Positions 9,128 to 18,336 of a stretch of DNA of 64,000 bases are shown piece by piece. A program made the translations under genes and the position numbers. Source of the stretch: CAYNWT01 sp964450955 (GTDB taxonomy: Bacteria; Planctomycetota; Planctomycetia; Planctomycetales; Planctomycetaceae). The notes below the pieces were generated by a model. That model was given only the letters and a program-made list of their open reading frames with translations. It was not told where the DNA came from and did not search any database. The stretch spans positions 62,001 to 126,000 of the forward strand of contig CAYVFI010000018.1 of the NCBI GenBank assembly GCA_964450955.1. The letters are read 5' to 3'. Every line of letters starts with the position of its first letter. Position 1 is the stretch's first letter.

Positions 9128-11200
9128 CTAGTCTGCGCTGCGGGGGCGGGGTATTTTTTTCTTTCCGCCACGTCCGCGTTTGCCGCGGCCTTTGGCGGCG
9201 ATCTTCCTGGTGCCCTCGCCCACCGGTGCGCCCATTTGTTGTTTGAGTTCCATAATGCGGTCGCGTAGTTGAGCGGCCCGTTCGAAGTCCAGGGCTTCGG
9301 CCGCCTTCATCATTTCGGCTTCCAGTTCGTTGAGGAACTCCTGCGTGACGAACTGAGCTTCGTCGGTTAGGCCGACTTCTTCGCGAGTGATTTGGCGAGC
9401 TTCAATTTCGTCTTCGATACCGCGGCGGATCGCCTTCTTGATACTCTCCGGCTTGATGTTGTGTTGTTCGTTGTACGACAACTGGATTTCGCGGCGGCGG
9501 TTCGTTTCGTCAATCGCACCCTGCATGCTTTTCGTGACTTTGTCGGCGTACAGGTAAACTTCTGCGTTTACATTTCTGGCCGAACGCCCGATGGTCTGAA
9601 CCAAACTGGTTTCGCTTCGCAGGAAGCCTTCTTTGTCAGCGTCCAGGATTGCCACCAGCGAAACTTCTGGCAGATCCAGTCCCTCACGAAGCAGGTTCAC
9701 TCCGACCAGCGCATCAAACTTGCCCTGCCGGAGTTCTCGCAGAATTTCGACGCGTTCGATTGCGTTTAATTCTGAGTGCAACCACTGCACTTTAAACCCT
9801 TCTTCTCTCAAGTATGTTGTCAGGTCTTCTGACAGCCGTTTGGTAAGCGTCGTGACCAGCGTGCGTTCGTTGCGGTCGGCCCGTTCGCGAATTTGTTCCA
9901 TGAGGTGCGGAACCTGCCCCCGCGCGGGAACGACGTGAATCACTGGGTCAATGAGCCCGGTTGGGCGGATGACTTGTTCGACAATTTCGCCTTCGCTGCG
10001 TTCCAGTTCCCAGTCGGCGGGTGTGGCCGACACGAACACAGTGTGGTTACGGCGTTCGTTCCATTCGTCAAACTGTAGCGGGCGATTGTCCAACGCCATC
10101 GGAAGTCGGAACCCATGTTCGACCAACGTTGTTTTCCGCGAGCGGTCGCCCGCATACATCGCGCGAATCTGGGGGATCGTTACGTGCGATTCATCGATGA
10201 ACATCAAGAAGTCGTCGGGGAAGAAGTCGTATAGCGTCGCAGGAGCCTCACCCGGCTTCCGTCCCGCCAAAGCACGGCTGTAGTTTTCGATGCCGGGACA
10301 GAAGCCAGCTTCTTTCAACAGTTCCATGTCGTAGCGTGTTCGAGCCGACAGTCGTTGAGCCTCCAGAAGCTTGCCTTCTTTGCGAAACTGTTCCAGCCGG
10401 TCGTTGAGTTCGTTTTCGATTTCTTCCATTGCCGTATCGATGCGGCTTTGCGGCATGACAAAGTGCTTGGCCGGGAAAATGTAGATGTCGTTAAGTCTCT
10501 TTGAGTTCTCGCCGGTCACCGGATCAACAATGGAAAGACTCTCAACTTCGTCGCCCCACAGTTCAATGCGATAAGCGAATTCCTCGTAAGCCGGCCAGAC
10601 TTCGATGACATCACCTCGAACACGAAAACGACCGCGAGCCAAATCGTAGTCGTTGCGGTCGTACTGAATGTCAATGAGCTTCAGCAGTAGTTCGTCGCGA
10701 TCGATTTCGGTTCCCACCTGCAGCGGAACCATCATTTCCAGGTAATCTTTCGGCGAACCCAAACCATAAATGCAACTGACGCTGGCAATGACAATCACAT
10801 CACGCCGGCTTACCAAAGCACTGGTCGCCAACAGTCGCAGCCGATCAATCTCCTCGTTAATCGACGAGTCTTTTTCGATGTAAATGTCGCGCTGCGGGAT
10901 GTACGCTTCGGGCTGGTAGTAGTCGTAGTAGCTCACAAAATACGACACCGCGTTGTTCGGAAAAAACTCGCGGAACTCACCATACAACTGCGCGGCCAGG
11001 GTCTTGTTGTGGGAAAGAACCAACGTTGGCCGCTGCATTTCCTGAATGACATTCGCCATCGTGAATGTCTTACCAGAACCGGTTACACCTAAAAGCACCT
11101 GGTCCTTCTTGTCCTCTCGCAACCCGCGCACCAGTGCGTCGATCGCGGCCGGTTGGTCGCCGCCGGGCTGGAAGTCACTGGCGATTTCAAAGTCAGGCAT
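9128..11200 (-). CDS. uvrB: UvrB, excision repair helicase subunit
   Basis: The DNA damage verification subunit of the UvrABC nucleotide excision repair complex, 690 residues from the ATG chosen here. The N-terminus MPDFEIASDFQPGGDQP is the standard UvrB start; Walker A GVTGSGKT is at 38-45, the beta-hairpin region SYYDYYQPEAYIPQ follows, and helicase motifs include DESHVTIPQ, SATPADWELE and QTIGRSARN. The C-terminal UVR domain (AAEALDFERAAQLRDRI) binds UvrC. The tail is rich in Lys, Arg and Gly. An upstream TTG at 11224 would add eight residues with no ribosome site. The gene stands alone; no LexA-like box was recognised by eye. Confidence 0.97.
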   Translation of the reverse strand: MPDFEIASDFQPGGDQPAAIDALVRGLREDKKDQVLLGVTGSGKTFTMANVIQEMQRPTLVLSHNKTLAAQLYGEFREFFPNNAVSYFVSYYDYYQPEAYIPQRDIYIEKDSSINEEIDRLRLLATSALVSRRDVIVIASVSCIYGLGSPKDYLEMMVPLQVGTEIDRDELLLKLIDIQYDRNDYDLARGRFRVRGDVIEVWPAYEEFAYRIELWGDEVESLSIVDPVTGENSKRLNDIYIFPAKHFVMPQSRIDTAMEEIENELNDRLEQFRKEGKLLEAQRLSARTRYDMELLKEAGFCPGIENYSRALAGRKPGEAPATLYDFFPDDFLMFIDESHVTIPQIRAMYAGDRSRKTTLVEHGFRLPMALDNRPLQFDEWNERRNHTVFVSATPADWELERSEGEIVEQVIRPTGLIDPVIHVVPARGQVPHLMEQIRERADRNERTLVTTLTKRLSEDLTTYLREEGFKVQWLHSELNAIERVEILRELRQGKFDALVGVNLLREGLDLPEVSLVAILDADKEGFLRSETSLVQTIGRSARNVNAEVYLYADKVTKSMQGAIDETNRRREIQLSYNEQHNIKPESIKKAIRRGIEDEIEARQITREEVGLTDEAQFVTQEFLNELEAEMMKAAEALDFERAAQLRDRIMELKQQMGAPVGEGTRKIAAKGRGKRGRGGKKKIPRPRSAD

Positions 11201-11263
11201 GGGGCGATCCGGTGCACTCGTCAAAGCTGTGAATGCCCGGTTGTAGTCTGCCTGTGTGGGGAA

Positions 11264-12046
11264 TCAAACCCTGCAACGACGGCGATTCGGACGGCGGTAT
11301 GTCAACCCACCCATACCGGCCAACATCAGAATAAACGCAGACGGTTCGGGCGTTGCGGAAGTGAAGATAAAGTCCGTGATTCCTATAAACTGCGCACCGG
11401 GGTCGGCGGCCGCGTCGTCGGTGGAGAAGAACTTGATACTGATTGATGTCACAATTTGACCCGTAAAGTCCAGGCCAAGTGTTCCCCAGTCATTCGCCGA
11501 ACCCGAGTTCCCCGCTCCACCTTCGAACCCATGCATATTGGGTTCGTTGTCAAGGAAGACAGTCGTTGTTCCAGTGGGTAGTGAGTAGATCGACGGGTCG
11601 TCACGAACATCGCCACCACCTGTGATGGAGGTGTACTGAATTTCGATACCGTCATCCCAGCTGCCGGAATCGATGTCAATAATCGAAAACTGAAGGTCCT
11701 GAGCGCCACCATTCCCGAACGTGAAGTCCAGACACAGCTGGTCGTTGCGGTTGTCTTCGTCCGTGTCGAGATTGAGGTCCAGGTACCCGGTGTGGTTGCC
11801 CTCTGGTCCGTCGCGGTACATGAAGTGCTGTCCGCGAGGTGCGGTCGGGTCGCCGGTTACACCGGTATCGATAGTGATATCGATTCCGCCGGTGTTGATG
11901 ACGGTTCCATCGCTGACGGTGTCGTTGTTACTGAAATGGTCCTCCCAAATCAGATCGGCACGGGCCTGTGTCATAGCAAGTAAGACAAAAAGAAGTGCCG
12001 TCTGTCCTGCCAGCTGTGCTTTGTTTTTCGCTGTCTTGCGGAACAT
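11264..12046 (-). CDS. PEP-CTERM sorted exported protein
   Basis: A 260-residue secreted protein. The N-terminal signal peptide (about 1-30, ending TQARA) is matched by a C-terminal sorting signal: PEPS, then a short hydrophobic helix (AFILMLAGMGGLTY), then an Arg-rich tail. This is the PEP-CTERM tripartite signal processed by exosortase. The middle (about 35-235) is Asp/Gly/Thr-rich and probably beta-sandwich, with no Cys pairs and no enzyme motif. Such proteins are usually linked to extracellular matrix. No exosortase gene is seen here. I used the ATG at 12046; one six residues upstream (12064) is possible. Confidence 0.85.
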   Translation of the reverse strand: MFRKTAKNKAQLAGQTALLFVLLAMTQARADLIWEDHFSNNDTVSDGTVINTGGIDITIDTGVTGDPTAPRGQHFMYRDGPEGNHTGYLDLNLDTDEDNRNDQLCLDFTFGNGGAQDLQFSIIDIDSGSWDDGIEIQYTSITGGGDVRDDPSIYSLPTGTTTVFLDNEPNMHGFEGGAGNSGSANDWGTLGLDFTGQIVTSISIKFFSTDDAAADPGAQFIGITDFIFTSATPEPSAFILMLAGMGGLTYRRPNRRRCRV

Positions 12047-12247
12047 TTTGATTTGAACACTCAAAGGAAAGTCACGTCACAAGCCCGCTAAGTCTGGTAT
12101 CGGGCCGTAGGGGGACCAGTCGTACCCTGTTAAGCTGTTGAATAACCGACGTCCAAAGATTGCGACGAATGGTTCCGCGGTTGCGCGTTTGCGGACTGCG
12201 TCACGACTTCCGAAGCTACCGTTTTGTCAAACAAAGGAAGGGGTCGA

Positions 12248-13396
12248 ATGAGCACTACGGCTGCCATCGTTGGAACCGGCTTTATGGCGTGGGTCCACGC
12301 GGAAGCACTGAATCGCATCGGAGTTCCGATCGTCGGCGTGCTGGGTTCGAACCACTCCAAATCACTGGCGGCTGCCGCGCAATTGCGAGCCGACAAGGGG
12401 TACGAAAGCTTCGATGACCTGCTTAACGACGCCGACGTAAATTGTGTTCATATCGTGACGCCCAATCGTCACCATTTCCAAATGTGCCAGCGGGCCCTTG
12501 AAGCTGGTAAGCACGTCATGTGTGAGAAGCCTCTCGCCATGAACACAGCCGAATCTGCAGCGCTGGTTTGTTTGGCCGAAGCACATCCCCGGCTGGCCAC
12601 AGCAGTCAACTACAACGTTCGCTTTTACCCACTTTGCATCGAAGCCAGACAACGCGTTGCCAGTGGCGACATCGGTCGTGTCTTCCATATAAGTGGTTCG
12701 TATCTGCAGGATTGGTTGCTGTTCCAAACCGACTACAACTGGCGTGTGTTGGCTGAAGAAGGCGGCGACTTACGCGCCATCGCGGATATCGGAACACACT
12801 GGCTGGATTTGGTTCAGTTTGTCACAGGCCAACACATCACCTCAGTCTGCGCCGATCTGGCAACTGTGTTCGAAACGCGCAACCGGCCTGTCGGCGAGAT
12901 TGCAACGTTCCAAAAAGCGGACGATGCGAAACGTGAGTCTGTCCCCATCACGACTGACGACTGCGGAAACGTGCTGCTGCGATTTGATAACGGAACCATC
13001 GGAAGCCTTGTCGTGTCGCAGGTCACAGCCGGTCGCAAGAACTGCCTGCGGTTCGAAATTTCCGGTTCCGAATGCAGTCTTGCCTGGAACAGCGAAACAG
13101 CGAACCAACTTCGCGTTGGCAAACGTGATGCGTCAAACGAAGTTCTTATTCGAGACCCGGCTTTGATGTCGGCCGCAGCGGGAGCTGCCTCAGATTACCC
13201 CGGCGGGCACAACGAAGGTTACGCTGATACATTTAAGCAATGCTTCAAAGCACTTTACGCGGCCATTGACTCCGGCGACTTATCGAACCCCGTCTATCCC
13301 ACATTTCTGGATGGACATCGAGAAGTCAGCCTGTGTGAAGCGATCTTACAGAGTCATCGACAACGAAAGTGGATTGACGTTCGGGCGAACGACTAA
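12248..13396 (+). CDS. Gfo/Idh/MocA family oxidoreductase, cytoplasmic
   Basis: A 382-residue NAD(P)-dependent sugar or cyclitol dehydrogenase without a signal peptide. The Rossmann loop is IVGTGFMAWVHAEAL near the N-terminus, EKP appears in CEKPLAMN, and DIGTHWLDLV supplies the catalytic-site His of the family. The ATG at 12248 is preceded by GGAAGGGG, which decides against an upstream start. The next gene, 66 bases downstream on the same strand, is a sugar epimerase-like TIM barrel, and deoC follows, so the three probably form a carbohydrate pathway. Inositol- or hexose-type substrates are plausible but not shown. Confidence 0.9.
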   Translation: MSTTAAIVGTGFMAWVHAEALNRIGVPIVGVLGSNHSKSLAAAAQLRADKGYESFDDLLNDADVNCVHIVTPNRHHFQMCQRALEAGKHVMCEKPLAMNTAESAALVCLAEAHPRLATAVNYNVRFYPLCIEARQRVASGDIGRVFHISGSYLQDWLLFQTDYNWRVLAEEGGDLRAIADIGTHWLDLVQFVTGQHITSVCADLATVFETRNRPVGEIATFQKADDAKRESVPITTDDCGNVLLRFDNGTIGSLVVSQVTAGRKNCLRFEISGSECSLAWNSETANQLRVGKRDASNEVLIRDPALMSAAAGAASDYPGGHNEGYADTFKQCFKALYAAIDSGDLSNPVYPTFLDGHREVSLCEAILQSHRQRKWIDVRAND

Positions 13397-13462
13397 GCGT
13401 CAGCCATCGGCGTCGCACGACCAGACACAGACTTCGGCCATAACAAACAAGAAAGCAAACGA

Positions 13463-14380
13463 ATGAAACTTGGATTCGTCACCGCCATCCTGCCAGACCA
13501 GGACTTGCGCGATGTGTTGAAGATCGCTGCTGAAACCGGATACGACTGCGTGGAAGTCATGTGCTGGCCGAAGGGCAAAGCCGAACGGCGCTACGCGGGT
13601 ATCACTCACATTGATGTCGATGGCTTCGATGACAACGCCGCGGCAGAAGTCCGAGGGCTTTGTGATGAGTTCGGCGTTTCGATTAGCGGCCTGGGTTACT
13701 ACCCGAATCCGTTGACACCAAACGTTGAAGAATCCGCCGCGTATGTGGCTCACATTGAAAAAGTCATCAACGCGGCGTCCGTGTTGGGCGTTGGGATGAA
13801 CACGTTTGTTGGCCGCGATTGGTCAAAGTCGGTCGATGACAACTGGCCCCGGTTCCTTGAAGTCTGGAATCCGCTAATCAAGCTGGCCGAAGGCAAGGGC
13901 GTTCGAGTGGGTATCGAAAACTGCCCCATGTCGTTCACGAACGACGAATGGCCCGGCGGAAAGAACCTCGCCATCAGCCCTGAAATCTGGACGCGAATGT
14001 TTAGCGATATTGCCAGCGACAACTTTGGGCTGAACTACGATCCATCGCACATGGTCTGGCAACAAATGGACTATCTGGCGCCCATGACACAGTTTGCCGA
14101 CAAACTGTTCCACATCCACGCCAAGGACGTGCGGATCGATCGCGAACGACTGAACCACGTCGGCATCCTGGCAACGCCCAACGAATACCACACACCCAAA
14201 CTGCCCGGTATGGGCGAAGTAAACTGGGGCAGCTTCTTCTCAGTCCTCACCGACACCGGCTACCGGGGCCCCGTGTGCGTTGAAGTTGAAGACCGAGCCT
14301 ACGAAGATTCGCTGCAAGATCAGAAAGCCTCGCTGTGGCAAAGCCACCAGTACCTGCGCCAGTTTGTTCCCATGCGGTAG
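13463..14380 (+). CDS. Sugar phosphate isomerase/epimerase family protein
   Basis: A 305-residue TIM-barrel protein of the xylose isomerase-like (AP endonuclease 2) superfamily. Typical elements are GYDCVEVMCWP after the first strand, VGIENCP with its metal-binding Glu, NYDPSHMVWQ with Asp and His, HIHAKDVR, and a late PVCVEVED. These are the usual divalent metal ligands. There is no signal peptide. In this superfamily such genes commonly pair with Gfo/Idh/MocA dehydrogenases to interconvert keto sugars or cyclitols, which is the arrangement here. The exact reaction is not identifiable. Confidence 0.88.
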   Translation: MKLGFVTAILPDQDLRDVLKIAAETGYDCVEVMCWPKGKAERRYAGITHIDVDGFDDNAAAEVRGLCDEFGVSISGLGYYPNPLTPNVEESAAYVAHIEKVINAASVLGVGMNTFVGRDWSKSVDDNWPRFLEVWNPLIKLAEGKGVRVGIENCPMSFTNDEWPGGKNLAISPEIWTRMFSDIASDNFGLNYDPSHMVWQQMDYLAPMTQFADKLFHIHAKDVRIDRERLNHVGILATPNEYHTPKLPGMGEVNWGSFFSVLTDTGYRGPVCVEVEDRAYEDSLQDQKASLWQSHQYLRQFVPMR

Positions 14381-14389
14381 CTTCCAGCT

Positions 14390-14411
14390 TCACCGGCGAC
14401 GCGGCCGGTGA
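14390..14411. terminator. Hairpin after the epimerase-like gene
   Basis: TCACCGGC, a six-base loop, and the perfect complement GCCGGTGA begin 10 bases after the stop codon. There is no U-tract, so factor-independent termination is uncertain. It resembles the hairpin at 9031-9047. Confidence 0.45.
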
Positions 14412-14498
14412 GATAGGATGGTGATCAGCGGATGTTGACTCCCGCATGAACGGTTTTCAAAAGCCCTGACTGAACTTAGCAAACGTAGAAACAAAAAC

Positions 14499-15221
14499 AT
14501 GACTTACGAATACACAGACATCGCCAAGATGATCGATCACTCTCTGTTGAACCCCACAATGGCGGTTCCGGAACTTGAAGCCGGCTGTGAACTGGCGCTG
14601 GCATACGACGTCGCCAGCGTTTGCATTATGCCGTACTACGTCAAACGCTGTGCGGAAATGCTTAGCGGAAGCACAGTCATGGCCAGCACAACAATTGGGT
14701 TCCCACACGGCGGCCACACCACGGCGATCAAATTGGCCGAAGCCGAACAGGCTCTCGCAGACGGTTGCCAGGAACTGGACATGGTCTGCAACATCTCCAA
14801 AGTTCTGAGCGGCGACTATGACTACGTCCAGGCGGAAATCAAATCCATCGTCGATCTCGCCCATGCTGCAGGGCAGAAGGTCAAAGTCATCTTCGAGAAC
14901 TGTTATCTAAACGACGAACAGAAAATCCAACTGTGTCGAATCTGTTGCGAAGTGGGAGCCGACTGGGTGAAAACCTCGACCGGCTACGGCACTGGCGGAG
15001 CCACAATGGAAGATCTAAAGCTGATGCGAGAAAACACATCCGACCCCGTTCAGGTCAAAGCCGCCGGCGGTGTCCGCGACTTCGAAACACTTCTCAAAGT
15101 CAGAGAACTGGGCGTCACCCGCGTCGGAGCCAGCAAGACCGCTCCTATTCTGGACCCCTGCCGAGCCGAAAAGGGTCTTCCAAAACTGGATCTGCAGACC
15201 GGTTCATCAGGCGGCTACTAA
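14499..15221 (+). CDS. deoC: Deoxyribose-phosphate aldolase
   Basis: A 240-residue class I aldolase that splits 2-deoxyribose 5-phosphate into acetaldehyde and glyceraldehyde 3-phosphate, the last step of deoxynucleoside breakdown. The key motifs are present: ELDMVCNISK, KVIFENCYL, WVKTSTGYGTGGAT with the Schiff-base lysine, and VKAAGGVRDF with the second active-site lysine. Length is normal for bacterial DeoC. It lies about 118 bases behind the epimerase-like gene, with a hairpin between, so cotranscription is possible but attenuated. No deoA, deoB or nucleoside transporter is nearby. There is no clear ribosome site before the ATG. Confidence 0.95.
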   Translation: MTYEYTDIAKMIDHSLLNPTMAVPELEAGCELALAYDVASVCIMPYYVKRCAEMLSGSTVMASTTIGFPHGGHTTAIKLAEAEQALADGCQELDMVCNISKVLSGDYDYVQAEIKSIVDLAHAAGQKVKVIFENCYLNDEQKIQLCRICCEVGADWVKTSTGYGTGGATMEDLKLMRENTSDPVQVKAAGGVRDFETLLKVRELGVTRVGASKTAPILDPCRAEKGLPKLDLQTGSSGGY

Positions 15222-15539
15222 TGCTTTGTCATGCTTGCTTAAGACCCCGGGTTGAACGCGGTGGACAGGCCACAAGTTCGGATTGCTCTACGCGGTTCAG
15301 GAAGAAAGAAGCTTTGCGACTTTGAAACGTCTGTTTCAGCGACACCGTAACACTAAGTTGGACGGCAGATTACAAGCCGGCTGTGCCTTCATAGCGAACC
15401 AGGCAGCACGGCTGACTGCAAACGCAACGGCGCTAAACTGACAGTCCCGCCCGACGGGAGGAACTACAGCGTGCCAAGTGACGGACAAAAAAGCGCACCC
15501 GTTTGATACTCGTACTTCACTTGCGGCGGCCAGATAATC
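15222..15539. other. Intergenic region, no gene seen
   Basis: Lies between deoC and an exported hydrolase on the same strand. Small frames here lack coding character. It presumably holds a promoter for the hydrolase. No repeat or RNA structure was recognised. Confidence 0.4.
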
Positions 15540-16571
15540 ATGCAACCACGTCAAAGGTTCCTCGCCAGTTTTCTCGCGCTTCTGCTAACACTAAGCGGCT
15601 TCACCGCCATCAACGCGCAGGAAGAAACACAGAAGTCGTCCCTCCAGTCGAAGGCAAACACAGTCCTCATGAAGACATTCGGTGGCCGACAATTCTGGGG
15701 CGATCTGTACTACTTCCACGAATGGCGCATCCAGCAAAACGTGTTGACCAAACACCATCGGTTGTTGGACGGCGAAGATGTTCGGCACCATAGCGGCACC
15801 TATGAAGAATGCCGTGCAAAGCTGAATGAAATTCGGAAAGAACAAAAACTGCCCGCCATGAAGGGCAAGGCTGTCATTTTGGTACACGGCATTGTGCGAT
15901 CGTCGAAGTCCTTCAGTGCCCTGGAGAAAAAACTCAAAGAAGAAGGCTACTTCGTCTTTGGTTTCGACTACCCCAGCACCCGCATTAGCATCCCGGAATC
16001 AGCCGAGTACCTGCGCAAGAGCATTCAATCGCTGGAGGGGATCGACGAAATCTATCTGGTTGTGCACAGCATGGGTGGCCTGGTCGTGCGCAGCATGCTG
16101 ACCAAAGGCCAGGACCCGCGCATTAAGCGGATGGTCATGATGGGCGTTCCCAACATGGGCGCTGAAATGGCAGATACGTTCAAAAAGAACCCACTTTTCA
16201 AAGTTATCTTTGGTCCGGCCGGACAGCAGTTGGTCACCGATGGGGCAGGCCTGATCAGCGAACTTCCCACGCCGAAGTTCGAATTCGGAATTCTGGCCGG
16301 CGGCAGAGGCACTGAGAAGGGTTACAACCCACTGATTCCGGGCGACGATGACGGCACCGTCGCCGTCAGCAGCACACGGCTGCCAGGCGCGAACGACTTT
16401 ATCAGCAAGCCGGTTCTGCATTCGTTTCTGATGTTCAACAAAGAATGCATCGAGTACACGTCACGGTATCTGAAGACCGGAAAGTTCCGTGAGAACGAAC
16501 CGGCTCAACCCATTGCAACGAAGGCACAACAGAAGGTTCAACAAAAGCCGAAGCCTGGCGAAAAGAAGTAA
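15540..16571 (+). CDS. Exported alpha/beta hydrolase (lipase-like)
   Basis: A 343-residue serine hydrolase with a signal peptide (about 1-26, ending INAQ). The fold signature is strong: AVILVHGIVRSS at 111-122 gives the oxyanion-hole HG, and VVHSMGGLV gives the nucleophile Ser177 in G/H-x-S-x-G form. DDDGTVAVSSTRL may supply the acid and PVLHSFLMF the His. The region 30-105 before the core is unusual, with many aromatic and charged residues, and could be a lid. Residues after 315 are Lys/Gln/Pro-rich and probably disordered. The substrate is likely a lipid ester but is not determined. Confidence 0.82.
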   Translation: MQPRQRFLASFLALLLTLSGFTAINAQEETQKSSLQSKANTVLMKTFGGRQFWGDLYYFHEWRIQQNVLTKHHRLLDGEDVRHHSGTYEECRAKLNEIRKEQKLPAMKGKAVILVHGIVRSSKSFSALEKKLKEEGYFVFGFDYPSTRISIPESAEYLRKSIQSLEGIDEIYLVVHSMGGLVVRSMLTKGQDPRIKRMVMMGVPNMGAEMADTFKKNPLFKVIFGPAGQQLVTDGAGLISELPTPKFEFGILAGGRGTEKGYNPLIPGDDDGTVAVSSTRLPGANDFISKPVLHSFLMFNKECIEYTSRYLKTGKFRENEPAQPIATKAQQKVQQKPKPGEKK

Positions 16572-16630
16572 GCTGCCAGGGATCACATGCGCCGCTTTTG
16601 CGATCGCCACGGTTCTGAACAAACGAAGAA

Positions 16631-16661
16631 AGGGCAGGCTCACCCAGAGGAAGCCTGCCCT
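16631..16661. terminator. Bidirectional terminator hairpin
   Basis: AGGGCAGGCT pairs perfectly with AGCCTGCCCT across an 11-base loop, followed by TTCTCT. It lies between two convergent genes and can serve both. Confidence 0.75.
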
Positions 16662-16700
16662 TCTCTAACCCACGATTCTGATTGTTAATCAGAAATCTCC

Positions 16701-17030
16701 TTACCAACGGCGTCCCCCGCCGTAAAAGGTTCGACCGCCGTAGTAGCCACCACGGTAGACTGGTCGAGCGTAGTACACAGGTCGCTGATAAACAGGACGA
16801 CCATAGAACCCGCCACGGTTGAAACCGCCGCCGCCGAATCCACGATTGAAGTTGCCGTAACTGCGGCCATAGCTAAGTCCGAGGCCGCCACGGTTTCCGA
16901 TTGAGATCGTGTAGCCACGACCACCGAATCCACGACCGCCAAATCCGCGACCAAATTGTGCCTCAGCTGTGTCTGCTGTTCCGAGCGTTGTTGCCATGGC
17001 TAGCACGGCAAGTGCAAGAAATCTCTTCAT
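16701..17030 (-). CDS. Small exported Gly/Arg/Tyr-rich protein
   Basis: A 109-residue protein with a signal peptide (1-24, ending TAEA). The mature chain is almost wholly low complexity: repeated GFGGRG near the start, then FNRGFGGGGFNRGGF, then a tyrosine-rich part with the recurring phrase RPVY (four times) and a final GGGRRW. Such composition suits a sticky, unfolded or amyloid-like surface or matrix component, as seen in glycine-rich cell envelope proteins. No family is assigned. AAGGGAAC upstream of the ATG supports the start. Confidence 0.72.
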   Translation of the reverse strand: MKRFLALAVLAMATTLGTADTAEAQFGRGFGGRGFGGRGYTISIGNRGGLGLSYGRSYGNFNRGFGGGGFNRGGFYGRPVYQRPVYYARPVYRGGYYGGRTFYGGGRRW

Positions 17031-17495
17031 TGGTTCCCTTTGAGTTGAGGAGAGAAAAACATGGGGACGCGCACGGCCCCGTCAAAAACACGCGCCCATC
17101 CCCAGTCGGACATCCGACTGGAGCCAACAGAGCATAGGCCAGGCCGCGATTGGCGTCTTGATTAAAACGCAGCCACAACTCTCTACTGCTGCAGGGTTTA
17201 GGAATCAGAATATTTCTCAAACTACCCAGTGTTACACGCAAATCCGTCTCGTTGATGCGACAAAGCGCCATCAGAGAGACTGCAGTTTGTTCTGGTACTG
17301 CACTAATTGCCGCTATCAATGACCGTGGCAGAATCTGCGAGTCCTTCTGCTACGCAAAACGACCGACGTTGCCCATGTTAACAATGTCGCTTCCGACAGA
17401 TTTAGATTGCGACAATTTTGCCCCGCCTCATCTGGATGTGATTGGGCGTCCGGTTCTAACCTCACGGCTTGAAACCGACGTACCAGGACAGAGCC
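17031..17495. other. Intergenic region with one hairpin
   Basis: Between two divergent small exported proteins. A 9-bp perfect stem CCAGTCGGA-CA-TCCGACTGG lies at 17102-17121. Otherwise no gene, RNA or repeat was recognised; the region must hold both promoters. Confidence 0.4.
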
Positions 17496-17759
17496 ATGAA
17501 GCTCAGACTGACACAAGCGATCGCGATCGCACTGACAATCGGCGCAAGTACCTTTTCCGCCGGATGCACGTCTGTCGCGCCAACGCGGATTAAGTCACCA
17601 GCTGAGTTGTTTCACAACGTGGCCTTTGGTGGCAAAGGTCTGACCACGTCTGAGTACATCGGTTCTGAACACGCTCGCGAATGGGACATGGCGAAGCACG
17701 CCGAAGCACAGGCCAACCAACAGCGACAAGCCGCGACATCAAACGCGCAGTACCGATAG
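17496..17759 (+). CDS. Small lipoprotein of unknown function
   Basis: An 87-residue protein. A basic N-terminus and hydrophobic helix end in the lipobox SAGC with Cys24. The mature part is short, polar and rich in Ala, Gln, Glu and His (SEYIGSEHAREWD, then AEAQANQQRQA), probably one helix. The ATG at 17496 has AGGACAGAG upstream; the frame is open for nine further codons but that start would bury the signal. No family is recognised. Confidence 0.65.
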   Translation: MKLRLTQAIAIALTIGASTFSAGCTSVAPTRIKSPAELFHNVAFGGKGLTTSEYIGSEHAREWDMAKHAEAQANQQRQAATSNAQYR

Positions 17760-17857
17760 TCGTCCAGTGAAGTAGCCATGCCTGCTGGCGGATTTACCGC
17801 GCTGATGTGGGTTCTCGGATTGAAGTGACACCGCCGCGACTGTGCGACCGCGCGAGT

Positions 17858-18319
17858 TTATTCGGCCACGACGATTTGGATCTCGGTCAGGTACTTCTTC
17901 GGGTTGCCTTTGAAAATCATTCCCGGGCCTTTCAGGTATACCTCGCGGCTGGGACGAACCAGTTCGTAGCCCTTCTCCGCAATGTAGGCGAAGAGTTTCT
18001 CGTACGAGTTCCGCAGCGTTTCGTACGGGCCCTGATGAACCAAGGTAACGCACTTCGCTTTTGGTAGTTCGTGAACTTTGATGCCGTCGGTGTCTTCACC
18101 TTTCTTTACAGGCATGCACGGTTCGAAGTCCGCATCGTCTTCTTTGTATTCGGTGTCGTAGCACAACAGCATCGCTTTGCCGTTTAGCTTCGAACCAAAC
18201 TTCCGTCCGATTTGACCAAACGCTTTGCCACAGTCGCTGTACTTGCCTCGCATCCGCACGCCGGCAACCAGGACAGGTTCAACAATCTTTTCTTCGATTT
18301 GAAATGTTGTGTCTGCCAT
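17858..18319 (-). CDS. GyrI-like effector-binding domain protein
   Basis: A 153-residue stand-alone GyrI-like/AraC effector-binding (SHV fold) protein. The typical features are EPVLVAGVRMRGKYSD at the start, a central strand set, VTLVHQGPYETLRNSYEKL, and the final YLKGPGMIF with YLTEIQIVV. Stand-alone members bind small hydrophobic ligands, and some have been linked to xenobiotic hydrolysis. It lies 17 bases downstream of the DUF1579-like frame on the same strand and is probably in the same transcript as that frame and the ThuA-like gene. Confidence 0.82.
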   Translation of the reverse strand: MADTTFQIEEKIVEPVLVAGVRMRGKYSDCGKAFGQIGRKFGSKLNGKAMLLCYDTEYKEDDADFEPCMPVKKGEDTDGIKVHELPKAKCVTLVHQGPYETLRNSYEKLFAYIAEKGYELVRPSREVYLKGPGMIFKGNPKKYLTEIQIVVAE

Positions 18320-18336
18320 AGTTCTGCGATCCTGGT

